Below, one piece after another: positions 46,284 to 54,589 of a stretch of DNA of 64,000 nt; position 1 is the first letter of the stretch, and each line of letters opens with the position of its first letter. The stretch spans positions 1 through 64,000 of the forward strand of contig CAWDGV010000015.1 in assembly GCA_963801985.1 (NCBI GenBank). The letters are read 5' to 3'. Origin of the DNA: JABDQZ01 sp963801985. GTDB lineage: Bacteria; Pseudomonadota; Gammaproteobacteria; Chromatiales; Chromatiaceae. The notes under the pieces are model-generated. The model was given only the letters and a program-made list of their open reading frames with translations. It searched no databases and had not been told where the DNA came from. Made by a program: the position numbers and the translations under genes.

Positions 46284-46466
46284 ATGAAATGTAACGTTGG
46301 TGGTATCGACAAAACTTTACGCCTGCTCGCAGGCATCGTCATTATTGGCGCAGGCGTTTATTACCAGAACTGGTGGGGAGCCATCGGCCTGATCCCGTTA
46401 GGCACAGCCCTGATGAACTTCTGCCCTGCCTATACAATACTTGGCCTCAGCACCTGTAAGAAGTAA
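46284..46466 (+). CDS. DUF2892 (YgaP-like) small membrane protein
   Basis: 60 residues starting MKCNVGGIDKTLRLLAGIVIIGAG, with two short hydrophobic helices and the ending FCPAYTILGLSTCKK, typical of DUF2892. This domain is the membrane part of some rhodanese proteins such as YgaP, but here it is free-standing. AGGAGAATATCC gives a strong ribosome site. Function unknown; a role in sulfur or redox handling is only suggested by family relatives. Confidence 0.85.
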   Translation: MKCNVGGIDKTLRLLAGIVIIGAGVYYQNWWGAIGLIPLGTALMNFCPAYTILGLSTCKK

Positions 46467-46859
46467 TTTTTCTTCCTCGCCAGCGCCCTCCCCGCCTGGC
46501 GTAAATTATTCAAAAACCCTGAAATCCCTTTTATAAATTAAGCATTTATTAATTTACTTATTAACCCTTACTTTTTTTATGGAAATTGACCAATGTCAAA
46601 AACTCCATATTTTGTACTGTTATTCTAGAATCGCGAAAAGTTAAAGAATTAACAAAACTCACAGAAGAAATAGGTCCATGGTGGCCCAGTAATAAAATAT
46701 AAGCAGTTTGGATCATCTGCCTGTGTGAGCTGTTCATGGCATACATTTTGTAGCGCAATCATCGTCTACCGAACAATATTCTTGATTTTTTTTCGCATAC
46801 CTTGATCAGGGTGTCGGTAATTTAGGCCGATAAAGCAAAGTTAACTAAGGGAGAAAATC
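46467..46859 (+). promoter_or_regulatory. Leader/control region of the octahaem cytochrome gene
   Basis: This 393-base AT-rich gap holds no convincing gene. It contains an exact dyad GTTAA-AGAA-TTAAC (46640-46653) and two TTGAT half-sites in the same orientation at 46782-46786 and 46802-46806, twenty bases apart. TTGAT is the FNR/Dnr half-site, but no full TTGAT-N4-ATCAA box is present. AAGGGAGA lies ahead of the ATG at 46860. Regulation by the nearby Dnr-like protein is a guess. Confidence 0.4.
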
Positions 46860-48329
46860 ATGAAGAAATGGTTAATGGGGCTAGGTGCCGCCCTGATGCT
46901 AACCGGAGGGTTAGCAACAGCGGCGGTCGAAAGAGCCCCTAATGAAATGTCGCAAGAGACAAAAGAATGTGTGACGTGTCACAAGAAAAACAACCCGGGT
47001 ATTGTCCAGCAATGGGGCTCTAGTAAACATTATGGCGCCAATGTGGGTTGTTACGAATGCCATGCTGCAGATCCTAAAGATGCTGATGCATACATTCATG
47101 ACGACAAGAAAGTTAAGAAACACATTTCAATAATCGTATCGCCAAAAGACTGTGGAAACTGCCACGAAAAGGTTGCAACCGAGTTTGTTGAGTCTCACCA
47201 CGCAAAAGGTGGACGCATCATCGGCTCACTGGATAACCTGCTGGCGGAAGTCATTGAGGGTAACAACTCTCTGAAAACTCCAGCTTTCCCAGATGGTGTT
47301 TCCCCGGCGGCAGTCAGCGGTTGCTGGCAGTGCCATGGTTCCCAAGTCAAGGTCATCGGTGACGGCAAACTGGATCCGGCTACCTGGCCCAACACGGGTA
47401 TTGGTCGTATCAACCCAGACGGTTCCGAGGGTTCCTGCTCGGCATGTCACTCACGTCACAAGTTCTCAATAGCGCAAGCGCGTCAACCAGAGAACTGCGG
47501 TAAATGTCACATGGGTCCTGACCATCCTCAGATCGAGATTTACGAGGAGTCCAAGCACGGTATCGCTTACCATGCCAACAAGGACGAGATGAATCTCGAC
47601 AGCTCCAAGTGGATCGTAGGCGAAGACTATACTGCTGCTCCAACTTGTGCGACCTGCCACATGAGTGCAACCAAGAAACTACCTGTCACTCATGATGTCG
47701 GTAATCGTATCTCCTGGAACAACCGTCCGCCGGTTTCCATCCGTCCGGAAGTCTCTGACAAGAAATACGGCCTGAAGAGCCAGGAGATCAAGTGGGAAGA
47801 GCGTCGTGACAACATGAAAGACGTTTGTATGGCCTGCCACAGCGAAGACTGGGTCGAGAACTTCTACATCCAGTATGATGCCTTGGTCAATCTCTACAAT
47901 GAGAAGTATGCCAAACCTGGTCTGGAGCTGATGAAGGTGGCCAAGCCATTGCTGAAACCATCCAAGTTCTCCAACAAGATCGACTGGACCTGGTTCGAAC
48001 TGTGGCACCATGAAGGTCGTCGTGCACGTCACGCTGCCTCAATGATGGGTCCGGACTACACGCATTGGCATGGTACCTACGACCTGGCCAAGCACTGGTA
48101 CGCCAAGTTCGTACCGCAGTTGGAAGAGCTGATTGCCAAAGGCAAGAAAGCTGGTGGCAAAAAAGCGCAAGCTGCCGCAGATCTTCAGAAAGCGCTGGAT
48201 AAGATGCTGAACTCGGATGATCACAAGTGGTATCTTGACAAGCTAACTGATGCGCAGAAGAAAATGCGTAAAGCTGCAGTATCACGCTTCAAAGATCAGA
48301 TGGAAGGCAAAGTGGGCACAAGTAAATAA
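46860..48329 (+). CDS. hao: Octahaem cytochrome c, hydroxylamine oxidoreductase-like
   Basis: 489 residues with a signal peptide (cleavage near residue 22) and exactly eight CxxCH haem sites at Cys37, 64, 98, 155, 193, 213, 263 and 323, followed by a helical C terminus. MGPDHPQIEIYEESKHG places an Asp-His pair (221-222) where HAO has its active-site pair. The C-terminal MMGPDYTHWHG (Tyr400) is a candidate for the tyrosine that cross-links to the P460 haem in hydroxylamine oxidisers; alignment is needed to be sure. If that tyrosine is not equivalent, the protein would belong to the reductive nitrite/hydroxylamine group. haoB, c554 and cM552 genes are absent. A strong terminator follows, so it is probably transcribed alone. 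Periplasmic. Confidence 0.88.
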   Translation: MKKWLMGLGAALMLTGGLATAAVERAPNEMSQETKECVTCHKKNNPGIVQQWGSSKHYGANVGCYECHAADPKDADAYIHDDKKVKKHISIIVSPKDCGNCHEKVATEFVESHHAKGGRIIGSLDNLLAEVIEGNNSLKTPAFPDGVSPAAVSGCWQCHGSQVKVIGDGKLDPATWPNTGIGRINPDGSEGSCSACHSRHKFSIAQARQPENCGKCHMGPDHPQIEIYEESKHGIAYHANKDEMNLDSSKWIVGEDYTAAPTCATCHMSATKKLPVTHDVGNRISWNNRPPVSIRPEVSDKKYGLKSQEIKWEERRDNMKDVCMACHSEDWVENFYIQYDALVNLYNEKYAKPGLELMKVAKPLLKPSKFSNKIDWTWFELWHHEGRRARHAASMMGPDYTHWHGTYDLAKHWYAKFVPQLEELIAKGKKAGGKKAQAAADLQKALDKMLNSDDHKWYLDKLTDAQKKMRKAAVSRFKDQMEGKVGTSK

Positions 48330-48368
48330 GCCCTGACTGCTAACCACGCTGATAAAGCGTAAGCAAGC

Positions 48369-48405
48369 AACCCCCGGGATCCGGGTGATCCCGGGGGTTT
48401 TTTTC
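48369..48405 (+). terminator. Strong terminator after the octahaem cytochrome
   Basis: AACCCCCGGGATC pairs perfectly with GATCCCGGGGGTT (13 bp) around CGGGT and runs straight into a T stretch. It lies 40 bases after the stop. Confidence 0.92.
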
Positions 48406-48455
48406 TTTTAAGACCCCAGGAATAGTTAACACTGGTTAATCCAAAGGAATAAATC

Positions 48456-49010
48456 ATGAAGTCGTTTTCGAAAATGATTACACATTTAATCTTTATCATG
48501 ATGTTGTCGATCACATCAGTGGCAACGGCCTCCAGCACAGATGCCATGAACATCGGTGAGGCTGCCAGAATCACACAGGCCATGGAGCTTTATGTTCAAG
48601 CTGTACCAATGGATGTAAGTTCAACTGAGAGAACAAAGCTGTTGAACGAGTCCGAATCTATTCTGAATGATGTAATAGAAAAAAACCCCAAATCACTGGA
48701 TGCCTATCGCAAGCTGATGGGTGTCTACCTGCAGATGCGAGATTACCGCAAGGCAATCCTGACTATGCAGGCCGCTATTTCACTATCACCAGATGACCCA
48801 AAGCTGTATATAGCTCTGGCAATTTTGTATGATCACCAAGGTGCCTATGAGTATGCACTTCCCATCCTGGACCAGGCATTAGAATTGGACTCGAATAACA
48901 AACTGGCTCAAGACTACAAAGTGTCTATAGAGCAAAAAATCGAGCAGCAACGTCTGGCGATGGAATCCACCACCTCGCCACACAAAGCAGCTATGCCCCA
49001 TTCCAAGTAA
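48456..49010 (+). CDS. Exported TPR protein
   Basis: 184 residues: a signal peptide (HLIFIMMLSITSVATAS) and then two to three TPR units (ESILNDVIEKNPKSLDAYRKLMGVYLQ, YRKAILTMQAAISLSPDDPKLYIALAILY, YEYALPILDQALELDSNNKLAQDY). It is probably a periplasmic adaptor. It is the first gene after the cytochrome, behind the terminator and in front of another, so likely its own unit. AAGGAATAAATC precedes ATG. A role in cytochrome assembly or partner docking would be inference from position only. Confidence 0.7.
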   Translation: MKSFSKMITHLIFIMMLSITSVATASSTDAMNIGEAARITQAMELYVQAVPMDVSSTERTKLLNESESILNDVIEKNPKSLDAYRKLMGVYLQMRDYRKAILTMQAAISLSPDDPKLYIALAILYDHQGAYEYALPILDQALELDSNNKLAQDYKVSIEQKIEQQRLAMESTTSPHKAAMPHSK

Positions 49011-49034
49011 ACAGGATATTTTTTAGAATCTTTA

Positions 49035-49068
49035 AATACCGAAGGTGTCACACCTTCGGTATTGTTGT
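49035..49068 (+). terminator. Terminator after the TPR gene
   Basis: AATACCGAAGGTG pairs perfectly with CACCTTCGGTATT (13 bp) around TCA, followed by TGTTGTTT. It separates the TPR gene from the BamE-like gene. Confidence 0.85.
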
Positions 49069-49090
49069 TTAAACAACCGGGAGAAACATT

Positions 49091-49498
49091 TTGTTTAAAA
49101 CTTCAAAAGTCGTCGCATTGATTGCTTTATCTATGTTATTGAGTTTCTCCACCCTGGCCCAGGCCGATGCCCAGACAGATGATATCTCCTCCCTCAAGCA
49201 GCAGGTCTCTGAACTTGAAGACCGAGTACAGAAACTGGAGAAATTACTGGAAGAAAAATTTGCTGATGATCGCTGGAAAGATGGCATCCTGTGGAGCCGA
49301 ATCAGGCGGGGTATGAGCTTTGAGGATGTGCGCAAGTTGCTTGGCAAACCCACCAGGGTAGAAGAAGCGATCTTTACAACCTGGTATTACCACAAAACAT
49401 CCAATCTTCATTCCCATGTGTGGTTTGATGAAGGCAAGGTATTGGGATGGGAAGGACTGGAACAGAAGCACAGGCCCGTGAGAAGACTTAAACCATGA
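49091..49498 (+). CDS. Exported coiled-coil, BamE/SmpA-like protein
   Basis: 135 residues. It starts at TTG 49091, eight bases after GGGAGA. A signal peptide (LIALSMLLSFSTLAQA) is followed by a short coiled coil (SLKQQVSELEDRVQKLEKLLEEK, about residues 33-56) and a BamE/OmlA-like domain (RIRRGMSFEDVRKLLGKPTRVEE... TTWYYHK). There is no lipobox, so it is not BamE itself. The stop overlaps the next start (ATGA), coupling it to the Sel1 gene. Probably a periplasmic assembly or binding protein; the precise role is unknown. Confidence 0.65.
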   Translation: MFKTSKVVALIALSMLLSFSTLAQADAQTDDISSLKQQVSELEDRVQKLEKLLEEKFADDRWKDGILWSRIRRGMSFEDVRKLLGKPTRVEEAIFTTWYYHKTSNLHSHVWFDEGKVLGWEGLEQKHRPVRRLKP

Positions 49499-50109
49499 AA
49501 TACTTTTTGAGAACTGCATTTTTGATGATTGGCTTTTCGTTTATATCAAACTGTTATTCATCTACCCCGGTTGAGACTTGTAAAAAGCTGTTTGATGATG
49601 CCGAATATGAAAAAGCCCTGGCTCCCTGCCTGGAAGCAGGAAAAACTGGTCACCTGGATTCCCAGTCCATTCTGGGTGAAATCTACGACAGCAAAGGAAA
49701 CAGTCAGGAAACTTACTTCTGGTGGATAAGAGCGGCAAACGCAGGATACATACCTGCCAGAAACCAGCTGGCAATGAAATTCTATTATGGTGGTTCTGTA
49801 TTTGGACCGGAAGAAGGCTGGCGACAGGATTATCCGCGTGCTTATTCACTCTGGAAAAAAGATGCCGTCAATGGACATGCCCCTGCGCAATTCATGGTAG
49901 CTGAAATGCACTACAAGGGACAGGGAGTCAGACAGGATTATGCAGAAGCCTGGGCCTGGTTCAACCTCGCTCTTGATCAAGGCTATAAACTGGCCGGTGA
50001 TTCCCTGTATGAGCTTTCCCGTAAGATGTCACCAGAACAAAAGGAGCAAGCTAAAAAACTATTACCCAATTACCAGGAACGGATATTACGCAATAAAGTA
50101 AAAAACTAG
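49495..50109 (+). CDS. Exported Sel1-repeat protein
   Basis: 204 residues: a short signal peptide (FLMIGFSFISNCYS, which could include a lipobox-like Cys) and three Sel1-like repeats (SQSILGEIYDSKGN..., ARNQLAMKFYYGG..., AQFMVAEMHYKGQGVRQDYAEAWAWFNLALDQG). Sel1 repeats serve as protein-protein scaffolds. It is translationally coupled to the BamE-like gene (4-base overlap), and converges on the truncated msrB, three bases away. Confidence 0.7.
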   Translation: MKYFLRTAFLMIGFSFISNCYSSTPVETCKKLFDDAEYEKALAPCLEAGKTGHLDSQSILGEIYDSKGNSQETYFWWIRAANAGYIPARNQLAMKFYYGGSVFGPEEGWRQDYPRAYSLWKKDAVNGHAPAQFMVAEMHYKGQGVRQDYAEAWAWFNLALDQGYKLAGDSLYELSRKMSPEQKEQAKKLLPNYQERILRNKVKN

Positions 50110-50112
50110 AAT

Positions 50113-50436
50113 TTACTTTTCGAAAATCTCGAGATAGCTGGCATAGGCTTCCTTTGCCAGGTCATCTCTGGAGTTAAAACGCAATGCTGCCGAGTTCATG
50201 CAAAAATGCAGTCCAGTAGGATCCGGGTCATCCTCGAATACATGTCCCAGATGTGAATCTGCATATTTGCTTCTGACTTCAACCCTTTCAGCAAACCAGC
50301 TGTTATCTTCCCTGGTAATAATATTGTCCGGCTCCAGGAGTTTAGTAAAACTGGGCCAGCCTGTACCGGATATGAATTTATCAAGGGAACTGAAAAGCGG
50401 CTCTCCCGATACTACGTCGACATAAACGCCCGCCAC
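50113..50436 (-). pseudogene. msrB: 5'-truncated methionine-R-sulfoxide reductase
   Basis: 107 residues carrying the MsrB core: GVYVDVVSGEPLFSS, SGTGWPSF, the resolving region, and the catalytic Cys in LHFCMNSAALRF. The zinc CxxC pairs are replaced by VVSG and SKYADSHLG, as in MsrB domains from MsrA-MsrB fusions. Homology stops abruptly upstream at an in-frame TGA 15 bases before the GTG start, so the first 35-40 residues of the domain, and any MsrA partner, are missing. Probably a remnant; a shortened active protein cannot be excluded. Confidence 0.7.
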
Positions 50437-50529
50437 GAAATAATTTCAGGGCCAGCCAACCACTTTATATTATTCTTGATATATAGTTAGATAATTAAAA
50501 AAAAATTATAACAATTCAAAACTTAAACA

Positions 50530-51219
50530 ATGCTTATCGAAAAACTCAGAAACACCCTGATGTTCTCTTCTTTCAATGAGGATGAGCTCCGTCATCTCCC
50601 GGAAATGACGCATATCGTACGCTTAAAGCCAGGAGACTCCCTTTTCCAGCAGGGTCAGGCATTTCGCTCTTTCTATTTCGTCGATTCCGGCATCATCAAG
50701 CTCAGTCGCCTGTCAGAAGACGGTTCCGAAAAAGTGATCGAGCTCATCAGGCCGGGACAGTTTTTTGCTGAAGCCCTGGTGTTTTTAAGAAGTCCACATT
50801 ACCCGGTCATGGCCACCACAATGAAAGAAACAGAGCTGGTCGCTATTGACGCAAAAAAGTACGCAGCCCTTTTACATAACTCGGTAGACTCATGCTTCAA
50901 ATTATTAGGCAGCATGAGCCAGCGCATTCACGGTCTGGTTAGTGACATCGATTCGTTGACTTTACACAGTTCCAAGAGTCGCCTGGCAGGCTACCTGATT
51001 AAATGCCTGGCACATTTCCCCGGTGGAACGATTGACCTGGAATTACCCAAGGGTGTGATTGCTTCGCGCCTGTCCATGAAACCGGAAACTTTCTCACGCG
51101 CCTTGCACAACCTGGATGAAACAGGCGTAATCAGTGTCAACAAACGCATAGTCACGATTAACGATGAACAGGCTTTACGAGAAATTGCCAACCAGGAGCA
51201 GGATTCCAGTAAAGCCTGA
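50530..51219 (+). CDS. Dnr-like Crp/Fnr-family transcription regulator
   Basis: 229 residues with a cyclic-nucleotide-like sensor domain (FQQGQAFRSFYFVDSGIIKLSRLSEDGSEKVIELIRPGQFFAEALVF), a long dimer helix and a C-terminal helix-turn-helix whose recognition helix reads MKPETFSRAL, the ExxSR pattern of FNR-box binders. The N-terminal cysteine cluster of FNR is absent. The whole resembles P. aeruginosa Dnr, a haem-dependent nitric-oxide sensor. Predicted target TTGAT-N4-ATCAA; one good box lies upstream of moaA at 56337. Its closeness to the HAO-like cytochrome suggests a nitrogen-oxide response; this is inference. Confidence 0.82.
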   Translation: MLIEKLRNTLMFSSFNEDELRHLPEMTHIVRLKPGDSLFQQGQAFRSFYFVDSGIIKLSRLSEDGSEKVIELIRPGQFFAEALVFLRSPHYPVMATTMKETELVAIDAKKYAALLHNSVDSCFKLLGSMSQRIHGLVSDIDSLTLHSSKSRLAGYLIKCLAHFPGGTIDLELPKGVIASRLSMKPETFSRALHNLDETGVISVNKRIVTINDEQALREIANQEQDSSKA

Positions 51220-51229
51220 TCAGTTAATA

Positions 51230-54001
51230 TCAGTCATTGTTTAAAGCAGCATGTGCTGCAGCCAGACGGGCTACCGGTACGCGTGGCCCAGAACAGGATA
51301 CGTAATTCAGCCCGGCACGATGACAGAAATCAATGGATTTAGGATGTCCGCCATGCTCACCGCAGATGCCAAATGACATATCCGGTTTAACTTCACGGCC
51401 CCACTGCAGAGCCAGCTTCATCAACTTGCCAACACCTTTTTCATCCAGCACTTCAAACGGGTTGTCCTGCAAAATACCATTTTGGTTATACATCGGCAGA
51501 AACTTGTTTTCAGCATCTTCGCGCGAGAACGAGAATGTTGCCTGGGTCAGGTCATTGGTACCAAAGGAGAAAAATTCAGCTTGATCGGCAAGGGAATCAG
51601 CCCGCATACAGGCACGTACGACTTCAATCATGGTGCCAAAACGGCAACTTAACTTCTGACCTGTCTTTTCTTCAACATCTGCCTTGATTTCATCCATGTT
51701 TTTCTTAACAACACGGAGCTCTTGAGACGTACAAACCTGCGGCACCATCATTTGCGGATGGACTTCCATGCCTTTTGCGGCGCACTCTGCTTCTGCTTCC
51801 AGAATTGCGCGCACCTGCATGTTATAAATTTCAGGAAAAGTGATACCCAGGCGCACACCACGGTGGCCCAGCATTGGATTAACCTCGGTCAACAGGCGCA
51901 CCTTCTGCAGCATCAGCTCCTTGGTTTCAATAGCCTCCTCGACAAGCTCGAGACTGACAATTTCCCTGGAAGAAATGTGCGGCTGGTTGTCACCCGCATT
52001 TTGTAACAGTGACAATGAACTGTTCAGCACCTCCATACCACGCACTGATTTTTGCAGATATGCCAGCTGTTCCAGGTCATCCTGCAACTGGCGTTCAGAC
52101 GGCAGAAATTCATGAATTGGAGGATCCAGTAAACGAATGGTTACCGGTAGTGGTGCCATGGTTTCAAACAACATACGAAAATCAGCACGCTGAATCGGTA
52201 ACAGTTTATCCAGGGCTGCCTGGCGTTGTTCCAGGGTATCCGCAACAATCATTTCAATCACAATTGGCAGACGATCGACTGCATTAAACATTCGCTCTGT
52301 ACGACACAGACCAATACCCTTGGCGCCAAATTTTAATGCGCGCGTTGCATCCGAAGGAGTATCCGCATTTGCCATCACCCGCAAATAAGCCACATCATCA
52401 GCCCATTGCAGCAGGTGATTCAGCTCAGAGGTAAATTCCGGTTCCACCATGGGTACTTCACCCAGGTAAACATTACCGTTCGAACCATCAATAGTAATCA
52501 GGTCACCTTCACGTATGGCATGGCCACCTACTAAAGCTTCACGACGCTGAACGTCTACATGAATACCTTCAGCCCCAGCAACACAAGGCTTACCCATACC
52601 ACGCGCGACCACGGCAGCATGCGAGGTTTTACCACCACGGCTGGTCAAAATACCCTGGGCAGCAAAAAAGCCGTGAATATCTTCGGGCTTGGTTTCTTCC
52701 CGGACGAGAATGACACGCTCACCTTTGACTTTTCCAAGCGCCTCGGCGCGGTCGGCATCAAACACGACATGGCCAGCAGCAGCTCCGGGAGATGCCGGCA
52801 AACCCTGGGCCAGGGGTTCTATCGTAATATCCTGGGCCAGTCTTGGATAAAGCATTTGCTCCAGATGATCCGGATTAATGCGTAATAAAGCCTGGTTCTT
52901 ATCGATAAGACCTTCATCAACCATTTCAACCGAGGTTCTTACCATGGCCACTGCATTCATCTTGCCATTACGCGTCTGCAGGCAGTAAAGCGTGCCGCGT
53001 TCAATCGTGAACTCGAAATCCTGTACTTCGTGGTAATGCGACTCCAGGCGATCGCGCAACTCGGCGAGCTGCCTGGCCATTTCAGGCATTTCTTCCGTCA
53101 GTTTATCGATTGGCTTGGGCGTACGAATACCGGCAACCACGTCTTCACCCTGAGCATTGACCAGGTATTCTCCATACAGACGATTTTCGCCTGTGCCGGG
53201 GTTACGGGTAAAAGCAACACCGGTTGCAGAATCATTACCCCGGTTACCGAATACCATGGTGCAGATATTAACCGCCGTACCGTTGGCCATATCCTGGGTA
53301 ATATTGAACTCACGACGATAATCCACCGCTCTTTTTCCCATCCAGGAGTTGAAAACCGCCTTGATAGAAATTTCGAGTTGCTCGTACGGGTCCTGGGGAA
53401 ATGCCCGACCCGTGTGCTCTTCGAAGACTTTAAGGAATCTCTCGCTGATTTCCTGCAGGTTCTCGGCAGACAGACCAACATCGCTGGAAATATGTGCTGC
53501 CTGTTTGACTGCCTCGAACTCTTTATCAAAAACCTCATCCGGCACATTCATGGCAACCTTGCCAAACAACTGAATGAAACGGCGATACGCATCGTAACCA
53601 AAACGTGCATCACCTGTCTGGTTAATTTCACCTTTCAGGGTTTCAGTATTCAGACCCAGGTTCAAAATCGTATCCATCATACCCGGCATGGACATGGCCG
53701 AACCACTGCGCACAGAAACCAGCAGTGGATTTTCAGGATCGCCAAAGCCTTTGCCAGTTGCAGCTTCAACGGCAGACATTTGCTCGCGTACCTGCTGCAT
53801 CATGTCTTCAGGCACATCATTGGTGTCAGAATCGAGATAATGAAGGCAGGCTTCAGTCGTAATAACAAACCCCGGCGGGACATTAAGGCCAATTTGTGTC
53901 ATTTCACACAGGTTGGCACCCTTGCCTCCCAGCAGTGTCTTATTACTGCCATCACCTTCTGTGAAAGCATAAACCCATTTATTTGTATTACTCGTAGACA
54001 T
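51230..54001 (-). CDS. ppdK: Pyruvate, phosphate dikinase
   Basis: A 923-residue enzyme interconverting pyruvate, ATP and phosphate with PEP, AMP and pyrophosphate. It shows the N-terminal ATP-grasp part (LLGGKGANLCEMTQIGLNVPPGF), the phosphohistidine swivel domain (GGKTSHAAVVARGMGKPCV), and the C-terminal PEP-binding barrel ending NYVSCSGPRVPVARLAAAHA. Length and motifs exclude PEP synthase. The PPDK regulatory kinase gene is not adjacent. Convergent with the Dnr-like gene, 10 bases apart. Confidence 0.95.
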   Translation of the reverse strand: MSTSNTNKWVYAFTEGDGSNKTLLGGKGANLCEMTQIGLNVPPGFVITTEACLHYLDSDTNDVPEDMMQQVREQMSAVEAATGKGFGDPENPLLVSVRSGSAMSMPGMMDTILNLGLNTETLKGEINQTGDARFGYDAYRRFIQLFGKVAMNVPDEVFDKEFEAVKQAAHISSDVGLSAENLQEISERFLKVFEEHTGRAFPQDPYEQLEISIKAVFNSWMGKRAVDYRREFNITQDMANGTAVNICTMVFGNRGNDSATGVAFTRNPGTGENRLYGEYLVNAQGEDVVAGIRTPKPIDKLTEEMPEMARQLAELRDRLESHYHEVQDFEFTIERGTLYCLQTRNGKMNAVAMVRTSVEMVDEGLIDKNQALLRINPDHLEQMLYPRLAQDITIEPLAQGLPASPGAAAGHVVFDADRAEALGKVKGERVILVREETKPEDIHGFFAAQGILTSRGGKTSHAAVVARGMGKPCVAGAEGIHVDVQRREALVGGHAIREGDLITIDGSNGNVYLGEVPMVEPEFTSELNHLLQWADDVAYLRVMANADTPSDATRALKFGAKGIGLCRTERMFNAVDRLPIVIEMIVADTLEQRQAALDKLLPIQRADFRMLFETMAPLPVTIRLLDPPIHEFLPSERQLQDDLEQLAYLQKSVRGMEVLNSSLSLLQNAGDNQPHISSREIVSLELVEEAIETKELMLQKVRLLTEVNPMLGHRGVRLGITFPEIYNMQVRAILEAEAECAAKGMEVHPQMMVPQVCTSQELRVVKKNMDEIKADVEEKTGQKLSCRFGTMIEVVRACMRADSLADQAEFFSFGTNDLTQATFSFSREDAENKFLPMYNQNGILQDNPFEVLDEKGVGKLMKLALQWGREVKPDMSFGICGEHGGHPKSIDFCHRAGLNYVSCSGPRVPVARLAAAHAALNND

Positions 54002-54172
54002 GATATTTCCGTAAACCCGATTAAAGTTGATATTGATTGGCTCTATGCTTTAGGCATCATGCCAATACGAGGTCTGTGCATCCATACAAATCAGAACAGC
54101 ATACCGGAGCCAACCGGCAGTAGATATTGAATATTGGTTTCAAATGAGCCAATAGCCAGTTGAAGAGTTGTC

Positions 54173-54508
54173 TTACTTGATTAAAATATTTTTCTTTTTA
54201 ATTTCAGCTTCAATCTGCAGCTCTGCCATCAGCCAGTTATCCAGATCCTTACCCGGTTCGAAAGCCTGTTTTTGTGACAAATGATAAGCCGCTTCAGCAA
54301 CCATCTTGTAGCGTTCTTCATTGGTAATGTAGATCACCGCAGGTGCCTTGCCGGCAGAAGCTTTTTTCTTGCTGGCGGCTTTTTTCTTTGTCACAGACTT
54401 TTTCTTAACAACGGCTTTTTTCTTGGTCACCGCTTTTTTCACGGTAGATTTCTTACTAACCTTTTTTTTGCTTGCAGTTTTCTTGCTGACAGATTTTTTT
54501 TGTACCAT
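54173..54508 (-). CDS. Lysine-rich DUF2934 protein
   Basis: 111 residues. The first 55 are an AlgP/histone H1-like tail of KKK, KKA and KKS repeats with Ala and Ser, predicted to bind DNA. The last 50 match DUF2934 (ERYKMVAEAAYHLSQKQAFEPGKDLDNWLMAEL). Free DUF2934 domains are common; the basic tail makes this a likely nucleoid-associated protein. Divergent from the GIY-YIG gene, 81 bases apart. Confidence 0.75.
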   Translation of the reverse strand: MVQKKSVSKKTASKKKVSKKSTVKKAVTKKKAVVKKKSVTKKKAASKKKASAGKAPAVIYITNEERYKMVAEAAYHLSQKQAFEPGKDLDNWLMAELQIEAEIKKKNILIK

Positions 54509-54589
54509 GGTAATTCCTAATTTCTTAAAATAACTCGTAACCGTTACACGTTAACAGCAATATGTTAGCGTTGAGTTACATAAATTCCA

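Noticed and set aside
46561..46758. 65-codon minus-strand frame (and a short plus-strand TTG frame) ahead of the octahaem cytochrome
   Set aside because: No ribosome site, no family resemblance, AT-rich promoter-like DNA; kept only as part of the control region.
53030..54130. 366-codon plus-strand frame opposite ppdK
   Set aside because: It is the complement of a strongly conserved PPDK coding region; the translated product shows no recognisable domain and has no ribosome site.
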